Positions 1 through 8,694 are shown, counted from the first letter of the stretch. The stretch: DNA of 64,000 bases from Pararhodobacter marinus (GCF_003122215.1 NZ_QEYD01000005.1:124001-188000); one strand, 5' to 3'. Numbers and translations: made by a program. The notes: a model not told the origin generated them from the letters alone.

Positions 1-1118
1 GCGCCGCGTTGCAGGCGGTCGAGGACGCCCATGCCGCCCATCCCGGACTGGTCCGCGTGGCGGTGGATATACCCTCGGGGCTTTGTGCCGATAGCGGTCG
101 GGTGCTGGGGGCCGCCTGTCACTGCGATCTGACCGTCACCTTCCATACCGCAAAGCCCGGCCACTACCTGCAGGACGGGGCGACCTATTGCAGTGCGCTC
201 GAGATCGTCGATATCGGTCTTGACGCGGCGCCGGCTCCGGATAGCGCCCGCCTTGTCCTGTCGCCGCGCGATGTCGCCAAGCGGGCCGGGCACAAATACG
301 ACCACGGACATGCGGTGATCCTGTCGGGCCCGATGGGCCGGACCGGCGCCGCGCGGCTTGCGGCCCGGGCGGCGCTGCGGATCGGCGCGGGGCTGGTGAC
401 ACTGGCCGCGCCGGGCTCGGCAATGATGGAATGCGCGGCGCAGCTGACAGCGATCATGCTGCGGCGCTGCGACGATGCCGGGGCGCTGGCCGAGATCCTG
501 TCCGACGAGCGGCTGAACGCTGTCTGCCTTGGCCCCGGTATGGGGGCGGGCGAGGAGACGGTTGCGCGCGTCTCGGCGGCGCTTCGGATGGCTGAAAGGG
601 GGGCGCGCGGCGTGGTTCTGGACGCCGATGCGCTCAGCGCCTTTCAGGCGGATCCCGATGCCTTGTTCGCGCTGACGGCAAACGCATCCCGCACCATTCT
701 GACTCCGCATTTCGGCGAGTTCCAGCGCCTTTTCCCGGATCTGGCCCGGCACCTGTCCGGCACGCCCGAAACCGGCCCGGCCTATTCCCGGCTTGATGCC
801 GCGCGCGCGGCGGCAAAGCGGGCGGGATGCGTCGTGCTGCTTAAAGGCGCCGATACCGTGATCGCCGCCCCCGACGGGACCGCGCGGATCCACGCCGCGC
901 TCTACGACCGCGCGGCGCCCTGGCTGGCCACGGCGGGGGCGGGGGATGTGCTGTCGGGGCTGATTGCCGGGCTTCTGGCGCGGGGTTTCGCGCCGCTCGA
1001 CGCCGCCTGCATGGCGGCCTGGCTGCATGTCGAGGCGGCGCGTCATTTCGGTCCCGGCCTGATCGCCGAGGATCTGCCCGATGCGTTGCCGCCGGTTCTG
1101 CGCGCGCTCGGCGTCTGA
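1..1118 (+). CDS. nnr: Bifunctional NAD(P)H-hydrate epimerase/dehydratase, 5' truncated by window edge
   Basis: The reading frame is already open at the first bases, so the N-terminal part of the epimerase (YjeF_N) domain lies outside the window. What remains starts in the end of YjeF_N (VAVDIPSGLCADSG, then TVTFHTAKPGHY) and continues through a full ADP-dependent dehydratase domain. The dehydratase shows KYDHGHAVILSGPMGRTGAARLAARAAL, the CLGPGMGAGEET loop, the LTPHFGEF motif and the catalytic-site motif ATAGAGDVLSGL near the C terminus. The enzyme repairs damaged NADHX/NADPHX in the cytoplasm. In this family the two activities are commonly fused in bacteria. The stop codon is at 1116-1118 and the next gene runs convergently. 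Family assignment is secure; the true start cannot be seen. Confidence 0.93.
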   Translation, partial: AALQAVEDAHAAHPGLVRVAVDIPSGLCADSGRVLGAACHCDLTVTFHTAKPGHYLQDGATYCSALEIVDIGLDAAPAPDSARLVLSPRDVAKRAGHKYDHGHAVILSGPMGRTGAARLAARAALRIGAGLVTLAAPGSAMMECAAQLTAIMLRRCDDAGALAEILSDERLNAVCLGPGMGAGEETVARVSAALRMAERGARGVVLDADALSAFQADPDALFALTANASRTILTPHFGEFQRLFPDLARHLSGTPETGPAYSRLDAARAAAKRAGCVVLLKGADTVIAAPDGTARIHAALYDRAAPWLATAGAGDVLSGLIAGLLARGFAPLDAACMAAWLHVEAARHFGPGLIAEDLPDALPPVLRALGV

Positions 1119-1179
1119 TCCCGTGGCCGTCCCGGGCCGGACGCGCCGGCTGCCGGTCGTCGGAATCCGGCGCCTTCGA

Positions 1180-1698
1180 TCAGTGCAGGGCGCGCAGGGG
1201 CTCGGGGCGACGCGGTGTCGCGCTGCGGGCGCAGGCCAGATCCAGCCCGCCCGCGCGCACGACCTGGGGCGTGTCGAAATGCAGCCGGATCAGCCGTTGG
1301 GATGCCCGCGTCTCGCGCCGGACCAGCACATCATCGACCAGCGAAAGCGCGGGGGTCAGCATCTGCGCCTGCCCGTGCAGGATCATTGCCCGCCAGTCGC
1401 GCACCAGCACTTTCTGATGCGCGGGCACCACCACGGGGGCGCCGCTGCGTTGCTGTTCGCCCACCGGTGCCCCGGCCGCGATCACCACCATGTCCGCGTC
1501 AAGCGCTTGCAGGGTGGACACCCCGCGCAGCTCGACCAGGCCGTGCGCCGTGCGGATCCGGTCTCCGGCCAGCAGGAATTCCACCGGCATTTCGCCGCTC
1601 TCGGTTTCCACCAGCGTCCCGGGAACAAGGCCGGTGGGACGCGACCGGCCGGTGGCGCGGGGCAGGGGGGCAAGATGCGGAACAAGCTGCGGATGCAT
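1180..1698 (-). CDS. Small Hint-domain (Hedgehog/intein-type) protein
   Basis: A 172-residue protein whose block LVPGTLVETESGEMPVEFL.AGDRIRT (from about residue 24) matches the start of the Hint domains very common in Rhodobacterales. In those proteins the block normally reads C-F-T-P-G-T followed by G-(x)-PVE-L-GD. Further Hint-like segments are VVVPAHQKVLVRD and the C-terminal LIRLHFDTPQVVRAGGLDL. The residue that should be the autocatalytic Cys or Ser is Gly here (position 23), so self-splicing or self-cleavage is doubtful. Most family members are larger and carry an adhesin or calcium-binding region, whereas this one is only the Hint core. It stands alone and points away from the tRNA-Leu gene. 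The function is unknown. Confidence 0.72.
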   Translation of the reverse strand: MHPQLVPHLAPLPRATGRSRPTGLVPGTLVETESGEMPVEFLLAGDRIRTAHGLVELRGVSTLQALDADMVVIAAGAPVGEQQRSGAPVVVPAHQKVLVRDWRAMILHGQAQMLTPALSLVDDVLVRRETRASQRLIRLHFDTPQVVRAGGLDLACARSATPRRPEPLRALH

Positions 1699-2012
1699 GA
1701 CGGGACCTCGTTAAAACCTGACTGTTTCCAATCTGGGATCAATCGTGGTGAGATTGTGGCATTGTCCGCGTTTTTTCACGATTTCGCGCCCCGCTCTCGC
1801 CCCGAAGGAAGCGTCGACACCCAGGTCCTGAGCGTCAGGTTGCAGTTCTGCGCGTTTCCGACGCGAGGTCAAGCAACCGGATGAGAACAATTCAACGGAA
1901 AACCGATTTGGGCCCTGCGGCCTGCCCGAATGCTGGGCGCCAAAAGCGCAAGGCGCCCAAACTTTGCCCTCGCGCTTGCCCCGCAGCGTTGCTACAAGCG
2001 GGCCGCTGGCTG
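1699..2012. other. Non-coding gap between Hint gene and tRNA-Leu
   Basis: This 314-base stretch holds the upstream region of the minus-strand Hint gene and the promoter region of the tRNA. It is less GC-rich near 1710-1790. An open frame crosses it on the minus strand and runs antisense through the tRNA, but it has no coding character. I see no convincing hairpin or operator here. Confidence 0.5.
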
Positions 2013-2096
2013 GCGGGTGTGGCGGAACTGGTAGACGCACCAGATTTAGGTTCTGGCGCCTTTGGCGTGGGGGTTCGAGTCCCTTCACCCGCACCA
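2013..2096 (+). tRNA. tRNA-Leu (anticodon UAG)
   Basis: A complete type II tRNA. The acceptor stem is GCGGGTG (2013-2019) paired with CACCCGC (2086-2092), followed by discriminator A and an encoded CCA. The anticodon stem CCAGA/TCTGG encloses loop TTTAGGT, giving anticodon TAG (UAG). The long variable arm expected for leucine tRNA is present, and the T-loop GGTTCGAGT is visible. It is read by itself and no other tRNA is adjacent. Confidence 0.97.
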
Positions 2097-2246
2097 GCTT
2101 GTTATTGCGGGGAAATATCCGCCACGCGCGGCGGCGGTGTCAGCCTGTCGGCGAAGGTTTCCCGCACCATTTCCCGGAATCAGCCCCGCCGCATCGCGCG
2201 TGCCCTGTGCGGGCGCCCTGTCCTGTCCCTTTTCCGGCGCCGCCTG

Positions 2247-2930
2247 TCAGAGCACGTTCAGGCCCAGTTGCGACAGCAGATCGCCGGCCTGCCGTTTCGA
2301 GATGACGGCACCTTTGAACCGGCTCGCATCCGTCAGCCGGATCCCACCCAAATCGGCCCCCCGCAAATCGGCGCCCTGAAACCGGCAATCGACGATATGG
2401 GCGTCGCGCAGCGAACTCGCGGAAAAGACCGCGTCGCGGAAATCGCAGCCGCGCAGATCCGCCTCGGTGAAATCCACGCCGTTCAGGATGGCTTTGCGGA
2501 ACGGAAAGTTCGGCAGCATCCCCAGGACCAGCAGCACCTCCTCGAAGGTCACGTTGATCGCCGAGACGCCGGTCATGTCGGTTCCGGTCATCTTGCAGCG
2601 CCGGAACGCCACGCTCGACAGGGTGGCATCCAGGAAATTCGTGTTCCCGAAATCGCCGCCATCCACCACGACATCGGAGAGCGTGGCGGCAACGAACCGC
2701 GCCCCCGGCGCGCGGCAATGATCGAAGGTCACCTCTTCCAGTCGTGCCCCGGTCAGCCCCGCGCGCGCAAGGTTGCAGGTGTCGAAGCGCCACTCGATCA
2801 TTTCTAGACCGCCCAGATCGAGCTCTTCGAAATCGCAGCCCCGGAAGAGGACGGGCTCGCCCTCGTCGCTCAGGCGCTCCAGCATGGCGCGGGTGGGCGT
2901 CATGTCTTCGAGAAGGGTTTCACCGGGCAT
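2247..2930 (-). CDS. Pentapeptide-repeat protein
   Basis: A 227-residue protein made largely of A(D/N)Lxx-type pentapeptides. Runs such as CDFEELDLGGLEM, CNLARAGLTGARL, ADLRGCDFRDAVFSASSLRDAHI and GADLRGADLGGIRLTDASRF should fold into a right-handed quadrilateral beta helix. The C-terminal tail (SKRQAGDLLSQLGLNVL) is non-repetitive and resembles the tail of other stand-alone pentapeptide proteins. No signal peptide is visible, so it is likely cytoplasmic. Some family members mimic DNA and protect gyrase from quinolones, but this cannot be inferred for this protein. It is a single gene, with the trigger-factor gene divergent upstream. Confidence 0.85.
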   Translation of the reverse strand: MPGETLLEDMTPTRAMLERLSDEGEPVLFRGCDFEELDLGGLEMIEWRFDTCNLARAGLTGARLEEVTFDHCRAPGARFVAATLSDVVVDGGDFGNTNFLDATLSSVAFRRCKMTGTDMTGVSAINVTFEEVLLVLGMLPNFPFRKAILNGVDFTEADLRGCDFRDAVFSASSLRDAHIVDCRFQGADLRGADLGGIRLTDASRFKGAVISKRQAGDLLSQLGLNVL

Positions 2931-3072
2931 CTCGGACCTCTGCAGTCGGGGCGGGCCGTCAGGGTTGCCCGCATGCGCCGTCGCGGCCTAGCAGAGCGGG
3001 TGCCGCCCCGCAACGACGGCGATGCGGCGCCCTGCGGTTGCGGGCCGCCTTGCCTGCCCCGCGGATTCAGGG

Positions 3073-3101
3073 TTGATCCGCCTCTACGCGCACTCTAGTA
3101 A
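3073..3101 (+). promoter_or_regulatory. Sigma70-type promoter of tig
   Basis: A TTGATC -35 element (3073-3078) is separated by exactly 17 bases from TAGTAA (3096-3101). This arrangement precedes the trigger-factor start at 3159 and leaves a leader of about 50 bases. Confidence 0.5.
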
Positions 3102-3115
3102 GACGCAGATTTTCT

Positions 3116-3137
3116 CAGGCCGCCACCGGGCGGCCTG
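3116..3137 (+). promoter_or_regulatory. Stem-loop in the tig 5' leader
   Basis: CAGGCCGCC (3116-3124) pairs perfectly with GGCGGCCTG (3129-3137). It lies between the predicted promoter and the AGGACAAGG ribosome-binding region just before the tig ATG. There is no U-tract, so it is more likely an mRNA-stability or translation element than a terminator. Confidence 0.4.
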
Positions 3138-3158
3138 TCAGCTTATGCGAGGACAAGG

Positions 3159-4493
3159 ATGCAAGTCATCGAAACCCAGAAGGACGGCCTGAAGCGTGGC
3201 TACACGATCACCGTCACGGCCGCCGAACTGGCCGAGAAGGTGGACGCGAAACTGCGCGAAGCCCAACCCGAGGTCGAACTCAAGGGCTTTCGCAAGGGCA
3301 AGGTGCCGCTGGCGATGCTGAAAAAGCAGTTCGGCCCGCGCCTGATGGGCGAAGCCATGCAGGAAGCCGTCGACGCGGCGATGCAGCAGCATTTCGAAGA
3401 GACCGGCGACCGCCCCGCGATGCAGCCCAAGGTCGAGATGCAGAACGGCGAAGAGTGGAAAGAGGGCGACGATGTCGTCGTCGATCTGTCCTACGAAGCG
3501 CTGCCCGAAATCGCCGAGCCGGACTTCTCGGGCATCACGCTCGAGCGCATGGTCGTGAAGGCCGACGAGGCTGCCGTGGACGAGGCGCTGGAAAACCTCG
3601 CCAAGCAGGCGCAGAACTTCGCCGACAAGGACGGCGCGGCCGAAATGGGCGACCAGGTCGTGTTCGACTTCACCGGCCGTATCGACGGCGAAGCCTTCGA
3701 GGGCGGCGCGGCCGAAGGTCACGCGCTGGTTCTGGGCTCGGGCCAGTTCATCCCCGGCTTCGAAGAGGGCCTCGTGGGCGTGAAGGCCGGCGACAAGAAA
3801 GACGTCAGCGTCACCTTCCCCGAGAATTACGGCGCCCAGCACCTGGCGGGCAAGGAAGCCGTGTTCGAATGCGACGTCAAGGAAGTGAAAGCCCCGGAAG
3901 CGGCGGAACTGAACGACGAGCTGGCCTCGAAATTCGGTGCGGAATCGCTGGAAGCCCTGAAGGGCCAGATCCGCGAAGGGCTCGAAGGCGAATATGCCCA
4001 GGCTTCGCGCGCGATCGTGAAGCGTGGCCTGCTCGACAAGCTCGACAGCGACGTGACCTTCGATCTGCCCGAAAGCCTGGTCGAGGCCGAGGCCAGCCAG
4101 ATCGCGCACCAGCTGTGGCACGATGAGCATCCGGAAGTGCACGATCACAACCACGATTCGATCGAGCCAACCGAGGAGCATCGCAAGCTCGCCGTGCGCC
4201 GCGTGAAGCTGGGCCTCCTGCTGGCCGAAGTCGGCCGCAAGGCCGAGGTGCAGGTCTCGGATGCCGAGATGACGCAGGCGATCCTGCAGCAGGCGCGCCA
4301 GTACCCGGGCCAGGAACGCGAATTCTTCGAATTCGTGCAGAAGAACCCGCAGATGCAGCAGCAGCTGCGCGCGCCGATCTTCGAAGACAAGGTCGTCGAC
4401 ATGATCCTCGGCAAGGCCGCGGTGACCGAGAAGGAAGTCAACAAGGACGACCTGAAATCGGCCCTCGACGCGCTGGAAGACGAGCCCGCGTAA
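3159..4493 (+). CDS. tig: Trigger factor (ribosome-associated chaperone and prolyl isomerase)
   Basis: A 444-residue protein with the three-domain layout of the family. The N-terminal ribosome-binding domain contains the signature [20 protein letters not shown] (about 43-60), which docks to ribosomal protein L23. The middle FKBP-type isomerase domain (about 155-240) includes [20 protein letters not shown] and [12 protein letters not shown] long helical C-terminal substrate-binding domain runs to [12 protein letters not shown]. Length is typical of alphaproteobacteria. It folds nascent polypeptides at the ribosome exit tunnel. The usual clpP/clpX neighbours do not follow; a terminator lies directly downstream, so it is monocistronic. 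Confidence 0.97.
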   Translation: MQVIETQKDGLKRGYTITVTAAELAEKVDAKLREAQPEVELKGFRKGKVPLAMLKKQFGPRLMGEAMQEAVDAAMQQHFEETGDRPAMQPKVEMQNGEEWKEGDDVVVDLSYEALPEIAEPDFSGITLERMVVKADEAAVDEALENLAKQAQNFADKDGAAEMGDQVVFDFTGRIDGEAFEGGAAEGHALVLGSGQFIPGFEEGLVGVKAGDKKDVSVTFPENYGAQHLAGKEAVFECDVKEVKAPEAAELNDELASKFGAESLEALKGQIREGLEGEYAQASRAIVKRGLLDKLDSDVTFDLPESLVEAEASQIAHQLWHDEHPEVHDHNHDSIEPTEEHRKLAVRRVKLGLLLAEVGRKAEVQVSDAEMTQAILQQARQYPGQEREFFEFVQKNPQMQQQLRAPIFEDKVVDMILGKAAVTEKEVNKDDLKSALDALEDEPA

Positions 4494-4517
4494 TCGCGCC
4501 TGGCTGACTGACACAGA

Positions 4518-4549
4518 AACCCCCGCTCCGGCCCCGGAGCGGGGGTTTT
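4518..4549 (+). terminator. Rho-independent terminator of tig
   Basis: A strong hairpin of the form AACCCCCGCTCCG / CGGAGCGGGGGTT with a short GCCC-type loop is followed by TTTTG. It lies about 25 bases after the tig stop codon. Confidence 0.85.
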
Positions 4550-4643
4550 GCTTTGCCCAGCCAGCTTTGCCCAGCCAGCGCGGGGACGGCGACCTTGCGC
4601 GTGGATACCGGGCGAACAGGATGGGGCATCGGTCCGCGTGAAC

Positions 4644-4732
4644 CGCGCGTCTTTGTTCAGCAAATATCCTCGGGGGGTGAGGCCGCAGGCCGAGGGGGGC
4701 AGACAGCCCCCCGACGCGGCTTGCAACGCGCG
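4644..4732. repeat. Dispersed intergenic repeat, family A copy 1
   Basis: Contains CAAATATCCTCGGGGGGTG (4661-4679), a GAGGCCGCAGGCCGAG block and the palindrome GGGGGGCAGACAGCCCCCC (4694-4712). The same three blocks recur at 61652-61805, with the GGCC block inverted. Related GAGTATTTGA elements occur at 19094 and 51390. The element lies between tig and radA. Confidence 0.7.
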
Positions 4733-4754
4733 CGGCGGCGGGGGATAACGCCGC

Positions 4755-6113
4755 ATGGCCAAGGCATCCCCCCAGTTCACCTGCAGCGAATGCGGCGCGG
4801 TCCACAAGAAATGGGCCGGGCGCTGCGATGCCTGCGGGGCGTGGAATTCGATCGTCGAAGAGGCGCCGATGGGCGCGGGCCCCAAGGGACCGCTCGCCAA
4901 GGGGCGTTCGATCGCGCTCAGCACGCTGCAGACGGACGAGGCGCCGCCGCCGCGCACCCTGTCGGGCATGGACGAGCTCGACCGTGTCCTGGGCGGCGGG
5001 CTGGTCCCTGCCTCGGCGATCCTGGTCGGCGGCGATCCGGGCATCGGCAAGTCGACCCTGCTTTTGCAGGCGACCGCCGCTTTCGCCCGCAAGGGCCTGA
5101 CCACGCTCTATATTTCCGGCGAGGAAGCCGCCGCGCAGGTGCGGATGCGCGCGCAAAGGCTGGGGCTGGGCGATGCGCCCGTGCAGCTGGGCGCCGAGAC
5201 CAATCTGCGCGACATCCTGACCACGCTCGACACCGAGCGTCCCGATCTGGTGATCATCGATTCGATCCAGACCATGTGGCTCGACAGCGTCGCCTCGGCG
5301 CCCGGCTCGGTCGCTCAGCTGCGCGCCGCCGCGCACGAACTGGTGACGCTGGCCAAGCGCCGCGGGATCAGCGTCATCCTGGTCGGTCACGTCACCAAGG
5401 AAGGCCAGATCGCCGGCCCCCGCGTGATCGAGCACATGGTCGATTGCGTGCTCTATTTCGAGGGCGAGCGCGGGCACCAGTTCCGCATCCTGCGCGCGGT
5501 CAAGAATCGCTTCGGTCCCGCCGATGAGATCGGCGTGTTCGAGATGACCGGCGGCGGCCTGTCCGAGGTCCCCAACCCCTCGGCGCTGTTCCTGTCCGAA
5601 CGCGGCCAGCCCTCGGCCGGATCGGTCGTGTTCGCCGGGATCGAGGGCACGCGCCCCATGCTGACCGAGATCCAGGCACTCGTCGCGCCCTCGCCGCTGT
5701 CCAACCCGCGCCGCACCGTGGTCGGGCTCGACAGCGGGCGGCTGGGGACGATTCTGGCCGTGCTGGAAGCGCGCTGCGGCATTCCCTTCACCGGGCTCGA
5801 CGTGTTCCTCAACGTCGCGGGCGGGATGCGCGTGAGCGAGCCCGCCGCCGATCTCGCCGTCGCTGCCGCGCTTCTGAGCGCGCGCGAGGATGTGGCCCTG
5901 CCCGCCGATACCGTGGTGTTCGGGGAAATCTCGTTGTCCGGGGCACTTCGCCCTGTCAGCCAGAGCGAAAACAGGTTGAAAGAAGCGGCAAAACTTGGTT
6001 TCACCACGGCCATGCTGCCGAGGGGTGGCAAGACCGGCCCCGGCATCGGCGTCAGGTTGCGCGAATTGGGCGATCTGACCGGCTTCGTGGGTGATGTATT
6101 CGGCGCGGGCTGA
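4755..6113 (+). CDS. radA: DNA repair protein RadA
   Basis: A 452-residue RadA/Sms protein. It has an N-terminal C4 zinc finger (C10, C13, C24, C27), then a RecA-like ATPase with Walker A GGDPGIGKST (92-101). It carries the RadA-specific KNRFG motif (250-254) and a C-terminal Lon-protease-like domain (about 280-452), including SLSGALRPVSQSENRLKEA. It is a DnaB-type helicase that promotes branch migration of recombination intermediates. The gene is followed at short distance by cvpA, as in many Rhodobacterales. Domain order and length are normal. Confidence 0.96.
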   Translation: MAKASPQFTCSECGAVHKKWAGRCDACGAWNSIVEEAPMGAGPKGPLAKGRSIALSTLQTDEAPPPRTLSGMDELDRVLGGGLVPASAILVGGDPGIGKSTLLLQATAAFARKGLTTLYISGEEAAAQVRMRAQRLGLGDAPVQLGAETNLRDILTTLDTERPDLVIIDSIQTMWLDSVASAPGSVAQLRAAAHELVTLAKRRGISVILVGHVTKEGQIAGPRVIEHMVDCVLYFEGERGHQFRILRAVKNRFGPADEIGVFEMTGGGLSEVPNPSALFLSERGQPSAGSVVFAGIEGTRPMLTEIQALVAPSPLSNPRRTVVGLDSGRLGTILAVLEARCGIPFTGLDVFLNVAGGMRVSEPAADLAVAAALLSAREDVALPADTVVFGEISLSGALRPVSQSENRLKEAAKLGFTTAMLPRGGKTGPGIGVRLRELGDLTGFVGDVFGAG

Positions 6114-6132
6114 CGCGCGAAGGAGCTTGGGC

Positions 6133-6693
6133 ATGGACAGCTTTACCCTGATCGACGCGGCCGTCGCGCTGGTGATCATCATCTCGGCGATCCTGGCCTA
6201 TTCGCGCGGTCTCGTGCGCGAGGCGCTCGCCATTGCCGGCTGGATCGTCGCCGCCATCGCCGCCTTCGTGCTGGCCCCCACGGTCGAACCGCTGGTGCGC
6301 GAGATCCCCTATATCGGCGATATTCTGGGGGATAGCTGCGAGTTGACGATCATCGCCGCCTTTGCCGCCGTCTTCGCCATCATGCTGGTCATCGTCGCGC
6401 TGTTCACGCCGCTGTTTTCCAGCCTGATCCGCAATTCGGCGCTGGGCGGCATCGATCAGGGGCTGGGATTCTTCTTCGGCGTGCTGCGCGGCATCCTGCT
6501 GATCGCCGTGGCCCTGATGGTGTTCCAGACCGCCGTGCCCGAGGGCACGGTGCCCATGGTCGACAATTCGCGCTCGGTCGCGCTGTTTGCCCGCGTGCAG
6601 ACCGCCATCACCGAGACCCTGCCCGCCGATGCGCCCAACTGGGTGGTCGACCGGTACGAGGATCTGACCGCAAGCTGCACGGCGGCCAACTGA
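6133..6693 (+). CDS. cvpA: CvpA family inner-membrane protein
   Basis: A 186-residue protein starting MDSFTLIDAAVALVIIISAILAYSRGLVREAL. The phrase AYSRGLVREALAIAGWI is the family hallmark. Four hydrophobic segments (about 5-25, 33-52, 70-92 and 108-128) fit the CvpA fold. I chose the ATG at 6133 because AAGGAG lies at 6120-6125, eight bases upstream; an in-frame ATG at 6091 would overlap radA without such a site. CvpA is needed for colicin V production in E. coli and linked to envelope homeostasis, but its molecular role is unclear. purF, the usual downstream neighbour, is absent here. Confidence 0.88.
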   Translation: MDSFTLIDAAVALVIIISAILAYSRGLVREALAIAGWIVAAIAAFVLAPTVEPLVREIPYIGDILGDSCELTIIAAFAAVFAIMLVIVALFTPLFSSLIRNSALGGIDQGLGFFFGVLRGILLIAVALMVFQTAVPEGTVPMVDNSRSVALFARVQTAITETLPADAPNWVVDRYEDLTASCTAAN

Positions 6694-6757
6694 TCTGCCG
6701 GGCGCGCTGAATCCCGATCTTGACGACATCCTCGCCGGGCTGAGCGAGCGGCTCTTC

Positions 6758-7357
6758 GTGCAATGCGTGGGCGGGCGCTGGACGGCGTCGCTGGGCCAGC
6801 GGATGGTGCCGGTCCCTGCCGTTCCAGGCGCGCGGCTGGTCTGCGCGGATGCGGGCGATCTGGGTCGGGCGCTGGCGGGGCTGCAGGGCGGGTCGGGCCG
6901 ACCCGAACCCGACGCGTTGTACCGCGCCTATGCGGATGAGAAACCTCTCCTGGCCCGGATCCGGGCGCGGGAAGGCGTGGCCGATCCCTGCGCCGCCCCC
7001 GAACGCTCCCCGCTTCAACCGCCCCGGGCCCCCGCGCTGTTGCTCAGTGCGGCCTCGGTCCCGCTGTCGCGGATCATGGGGTTGCTCGTGGCGCTGGCGC
7101 CCGGTGGCGTCGTTTGGAAGCCCGCGCCGGGGGCGGCGGCCAGCGCGCATCTGCTGATGCGCGTGCTGGTGCCCCATGCGGGCGGGCGGCTGGCCTTGTT
7201 GCAGGGCGATCATGCCACAGGCGGGCTGCTGGCGAAGGCGATGACAGAGGGGCAGGGGACGCTGATCTGGGCCTCGGATGCCGCGCCACCCGACGGCATG
7301 GACGCCTGCACGCGGGTCAGCGCGCGTGGCCCGGCCACAGATCCACGCCGCCGGTGA
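6758..7357 (+). CDS. Short aldehyde-dehydrogenase-like protein, possibly degenerate
   Basis: The frame is open from just after the cvpA stop; the first plausible start is GTG at 6758. Two regions resemble aldehyde dehydrogenases: VQCVGGRWTASLGQRMVPV (the family's xGGxWV...R...PV opening) and ALAPGGVVWKPAPGAAASAHLLMRVL (like the ALDH ALAAGNxVVxKPA block). The catalytic Cys and Glu and the C-terminal half are absent. At about 199 residues it is well under half the usual 480. It may be a decayed ALDH or a diverged small protein using only the NAD-binding half. Its 3' end overlaps the convergent ppk2 gene by 41 bases. Confidence in expression is moderate and in function low. Confidence 0.45.
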   Translation: MQCVGGRWTASLGQRMVPVPAVPGARLVCADAGDLGRALAGLQGGSGRPEPDALYRAYADEKPLLARIRAREGVADPCAAPERSPLQPPRAPALLLSAASVPLSRIMGLLVALAPGGVVWKPAPGAAASAHLLMRVLVPHAGGRLALLQGDHATGGLLAKAMTEGQGTLIWASDAAPPDGMDACTRVSARGPATDPRRR

Positions 7358-8195
7358 TGGCCGGATCGGGGCTTCCCACAGCGTCGGGATACTTTCGGTC
7401 GTAATCGAAGGCGCTGAGGATCCGCTGCAGGGCGCCGATCCGCGCGCGGTACTTGTCGTCGCCGCGGATGATCGTCCAGGGCGCGAAGCCGAAATCCGAG
7501 CGTGCGAAGGTCTCGCCGATCGCCTGGGTATACTCGTCCCACAGGCCCAGCCCCTTCACGTCGATCGAGGAAAGCTTCCATTGTTTCAGCGGGTGGCTTT
7601 CACGCGCCAGCATCCGCCGCAGCTGCTCGGCGCGGCCCACGTTGAACCAGAGCTTGATGAGCTGAATACCGTCATCGACCAGGGCCTGTTCGAAGCCCGG
7701 CAGCTGATCGAAGAATTGCCGCCGCTCCATATCCGAGCAGAAGCCGAACACCTTCTCGACCACGCCGCGATTGTACCAGCTGCGGTCCATGAGGGCGATC
7801 TCGCCCGCCGCCGGCATATGGGCGACATAGCGCTGGAAATACCATTGTGTCCGCTCGCGCTCGCTGGGTTTGGACAGCGCCACGATATGCGCGCCGCGCG
7901 GGTTCAGGTTCTCGCGCACCCGCTTTATGGCTCCCGACTTGCCGGCAGTGTCGCGGCCTTCGAACACGACGACGATGCGCTGGCCGGTGGCTTCGATCCA
8001 GCGTTGCAGTTTCACCAGCTCGACCTGCAGCGCGTCCATCCGGTCCTGGTAGTCGGATTTCTTCATCCACTGATCGTAGGGATAATCGGGCGCCAGGATA
8101 TCCTTCTTCCCGCCCTCGGCAATCGCCTCGCGGATATCCTTGGGGGCTTCGGTTTCGTAGTACTGCGAGATCGCGCCGTCGAAGGGCAGGTCCAT
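7317..8195 (-). CDS. ppk2: Polyphosphate kinase 2 (PPK2)
   Basis: A 292-residue PPK2 with Walker A GRDTAGKS (80-87), the PPK2 lid and Walker B region MDRSWYNRGVVEKV (about 136-149), and the WKLSSID segment. It transfers phosphate between polyphosphate and nucleoside di- or monophosphates in the cytoplasm. Length and the single kinase domain fit class I PPK2 (NDP-phosphorylating), but class cannot be fixed by eye. The start at 8195 is preferred because GGAG lies six bases upstream; an in-frame ATG at 8246 would add 17 residues. The gene stands alone and ends convergent with the ALDH-like ORF. Confidence 0.93.
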   Translation of the reverse strand: MDLPFDGAISQYYETEAPKDIREAIAEGGKKDILAPDYPYDQWMKKSDYQDRMDALQVELVKLQRWIEATGQRIVVVFEGRDTAGKSGAIKRVRENLNPRGAHIVALSKPSERERTQWYFQRYVAHMPAAGEIALMDRSWYNRGVVEKVFGFCSDMERRQFFDQLPGFEQALVDDGIQLIKLWFNVGRAEQLRRMLARESHPLKQWKLSSIDVKGLGLWDEYTQAIGETFARSDFGFAPWTIIRGDDKYRARIGALQRILSAFDYDRKYPDAVGSPDPAITGGVDLWPGHAR

Positions 8196-8694
8196 GAGGT
8201 TCTCCGCGTTTTTCCACAGGCTAGGGCGCGGGGCAGGTCCGAACAAGCGGAAAGGCGCTTCTGAATGTATGGCATATATAGGTCAGACATTTAGCGGGCG
8301 GATATGACGAGATGTTCGGGGGCGCTTCCGGCGGCGAAGCGGGCTGTTCAGCGCTCTCCACTCATTTGCAGAGAACCGAAGCAAAAACGGCGGAACGTTA
8401 TTTAATACGTTGGAAAAATTAAATGTCAGTCAAAATAGGGCCGTGACGCCCACTGCTGAATTCCTGCCCGATCCCGTGCTGTGGTAGCGGTTGCGCCCTC
8501 TCAGTTGCTGATGCTGGCCGCGGCCATAGGTAAGACCGTCCAAGGGAAGATTTTGTCGCCACGCCGGCCTCCGGAATGCGCCGGGAAACCCGGTTTGGCC
8601 GCTCTCTGCACCGCTCATTCGACGAAAGCCAGACATTCCATGCCGCAACGTCTTCCCCTTGCCAAAAATCCGGTCGGCGCGCAAAACAGGGGCC
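8196..8694. other. 500-base gap with an AT-rich core; possible decayed repeat
   Basis: No convincing gene. The part near 8260-8300 probably holds the ppk2 promoter. The segment 8370-8440 is markedly more AT-rich than the surroundings. The stretch 8470-8660 is open on the minus strand for a low-complexity product including PAWRQNLPLDGLTYG, which looks like spurious ORFs I associate with dispersed intergenic repeats in Roseobacter-type genomes. That association is from memory and uncertain. Confidence 0.3.

Noticed and set aside
1711-2094. Minus-strand open frame of 127 codons across the tRNA-Leu
   Set aside because: It runs antisense through the tRNA; its start is the reverse complement of the tRNA itself. 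Such frames are a common annotation artefact.
4551-4578. Short direct duplication CTTTGCCCAGCCAG after the tig terminator
   Set aside because: Two 14-base copies only; probably a simple replication slip with no visible function.
3138-6182. Very long minus-strand open frame opposite tig and radA
   Set aside because: High GC leaves the antisense frame open; both plus-strand genes are clearly conserved proteins, and the antisense product is His/Gln/Arg-rich nonsense.
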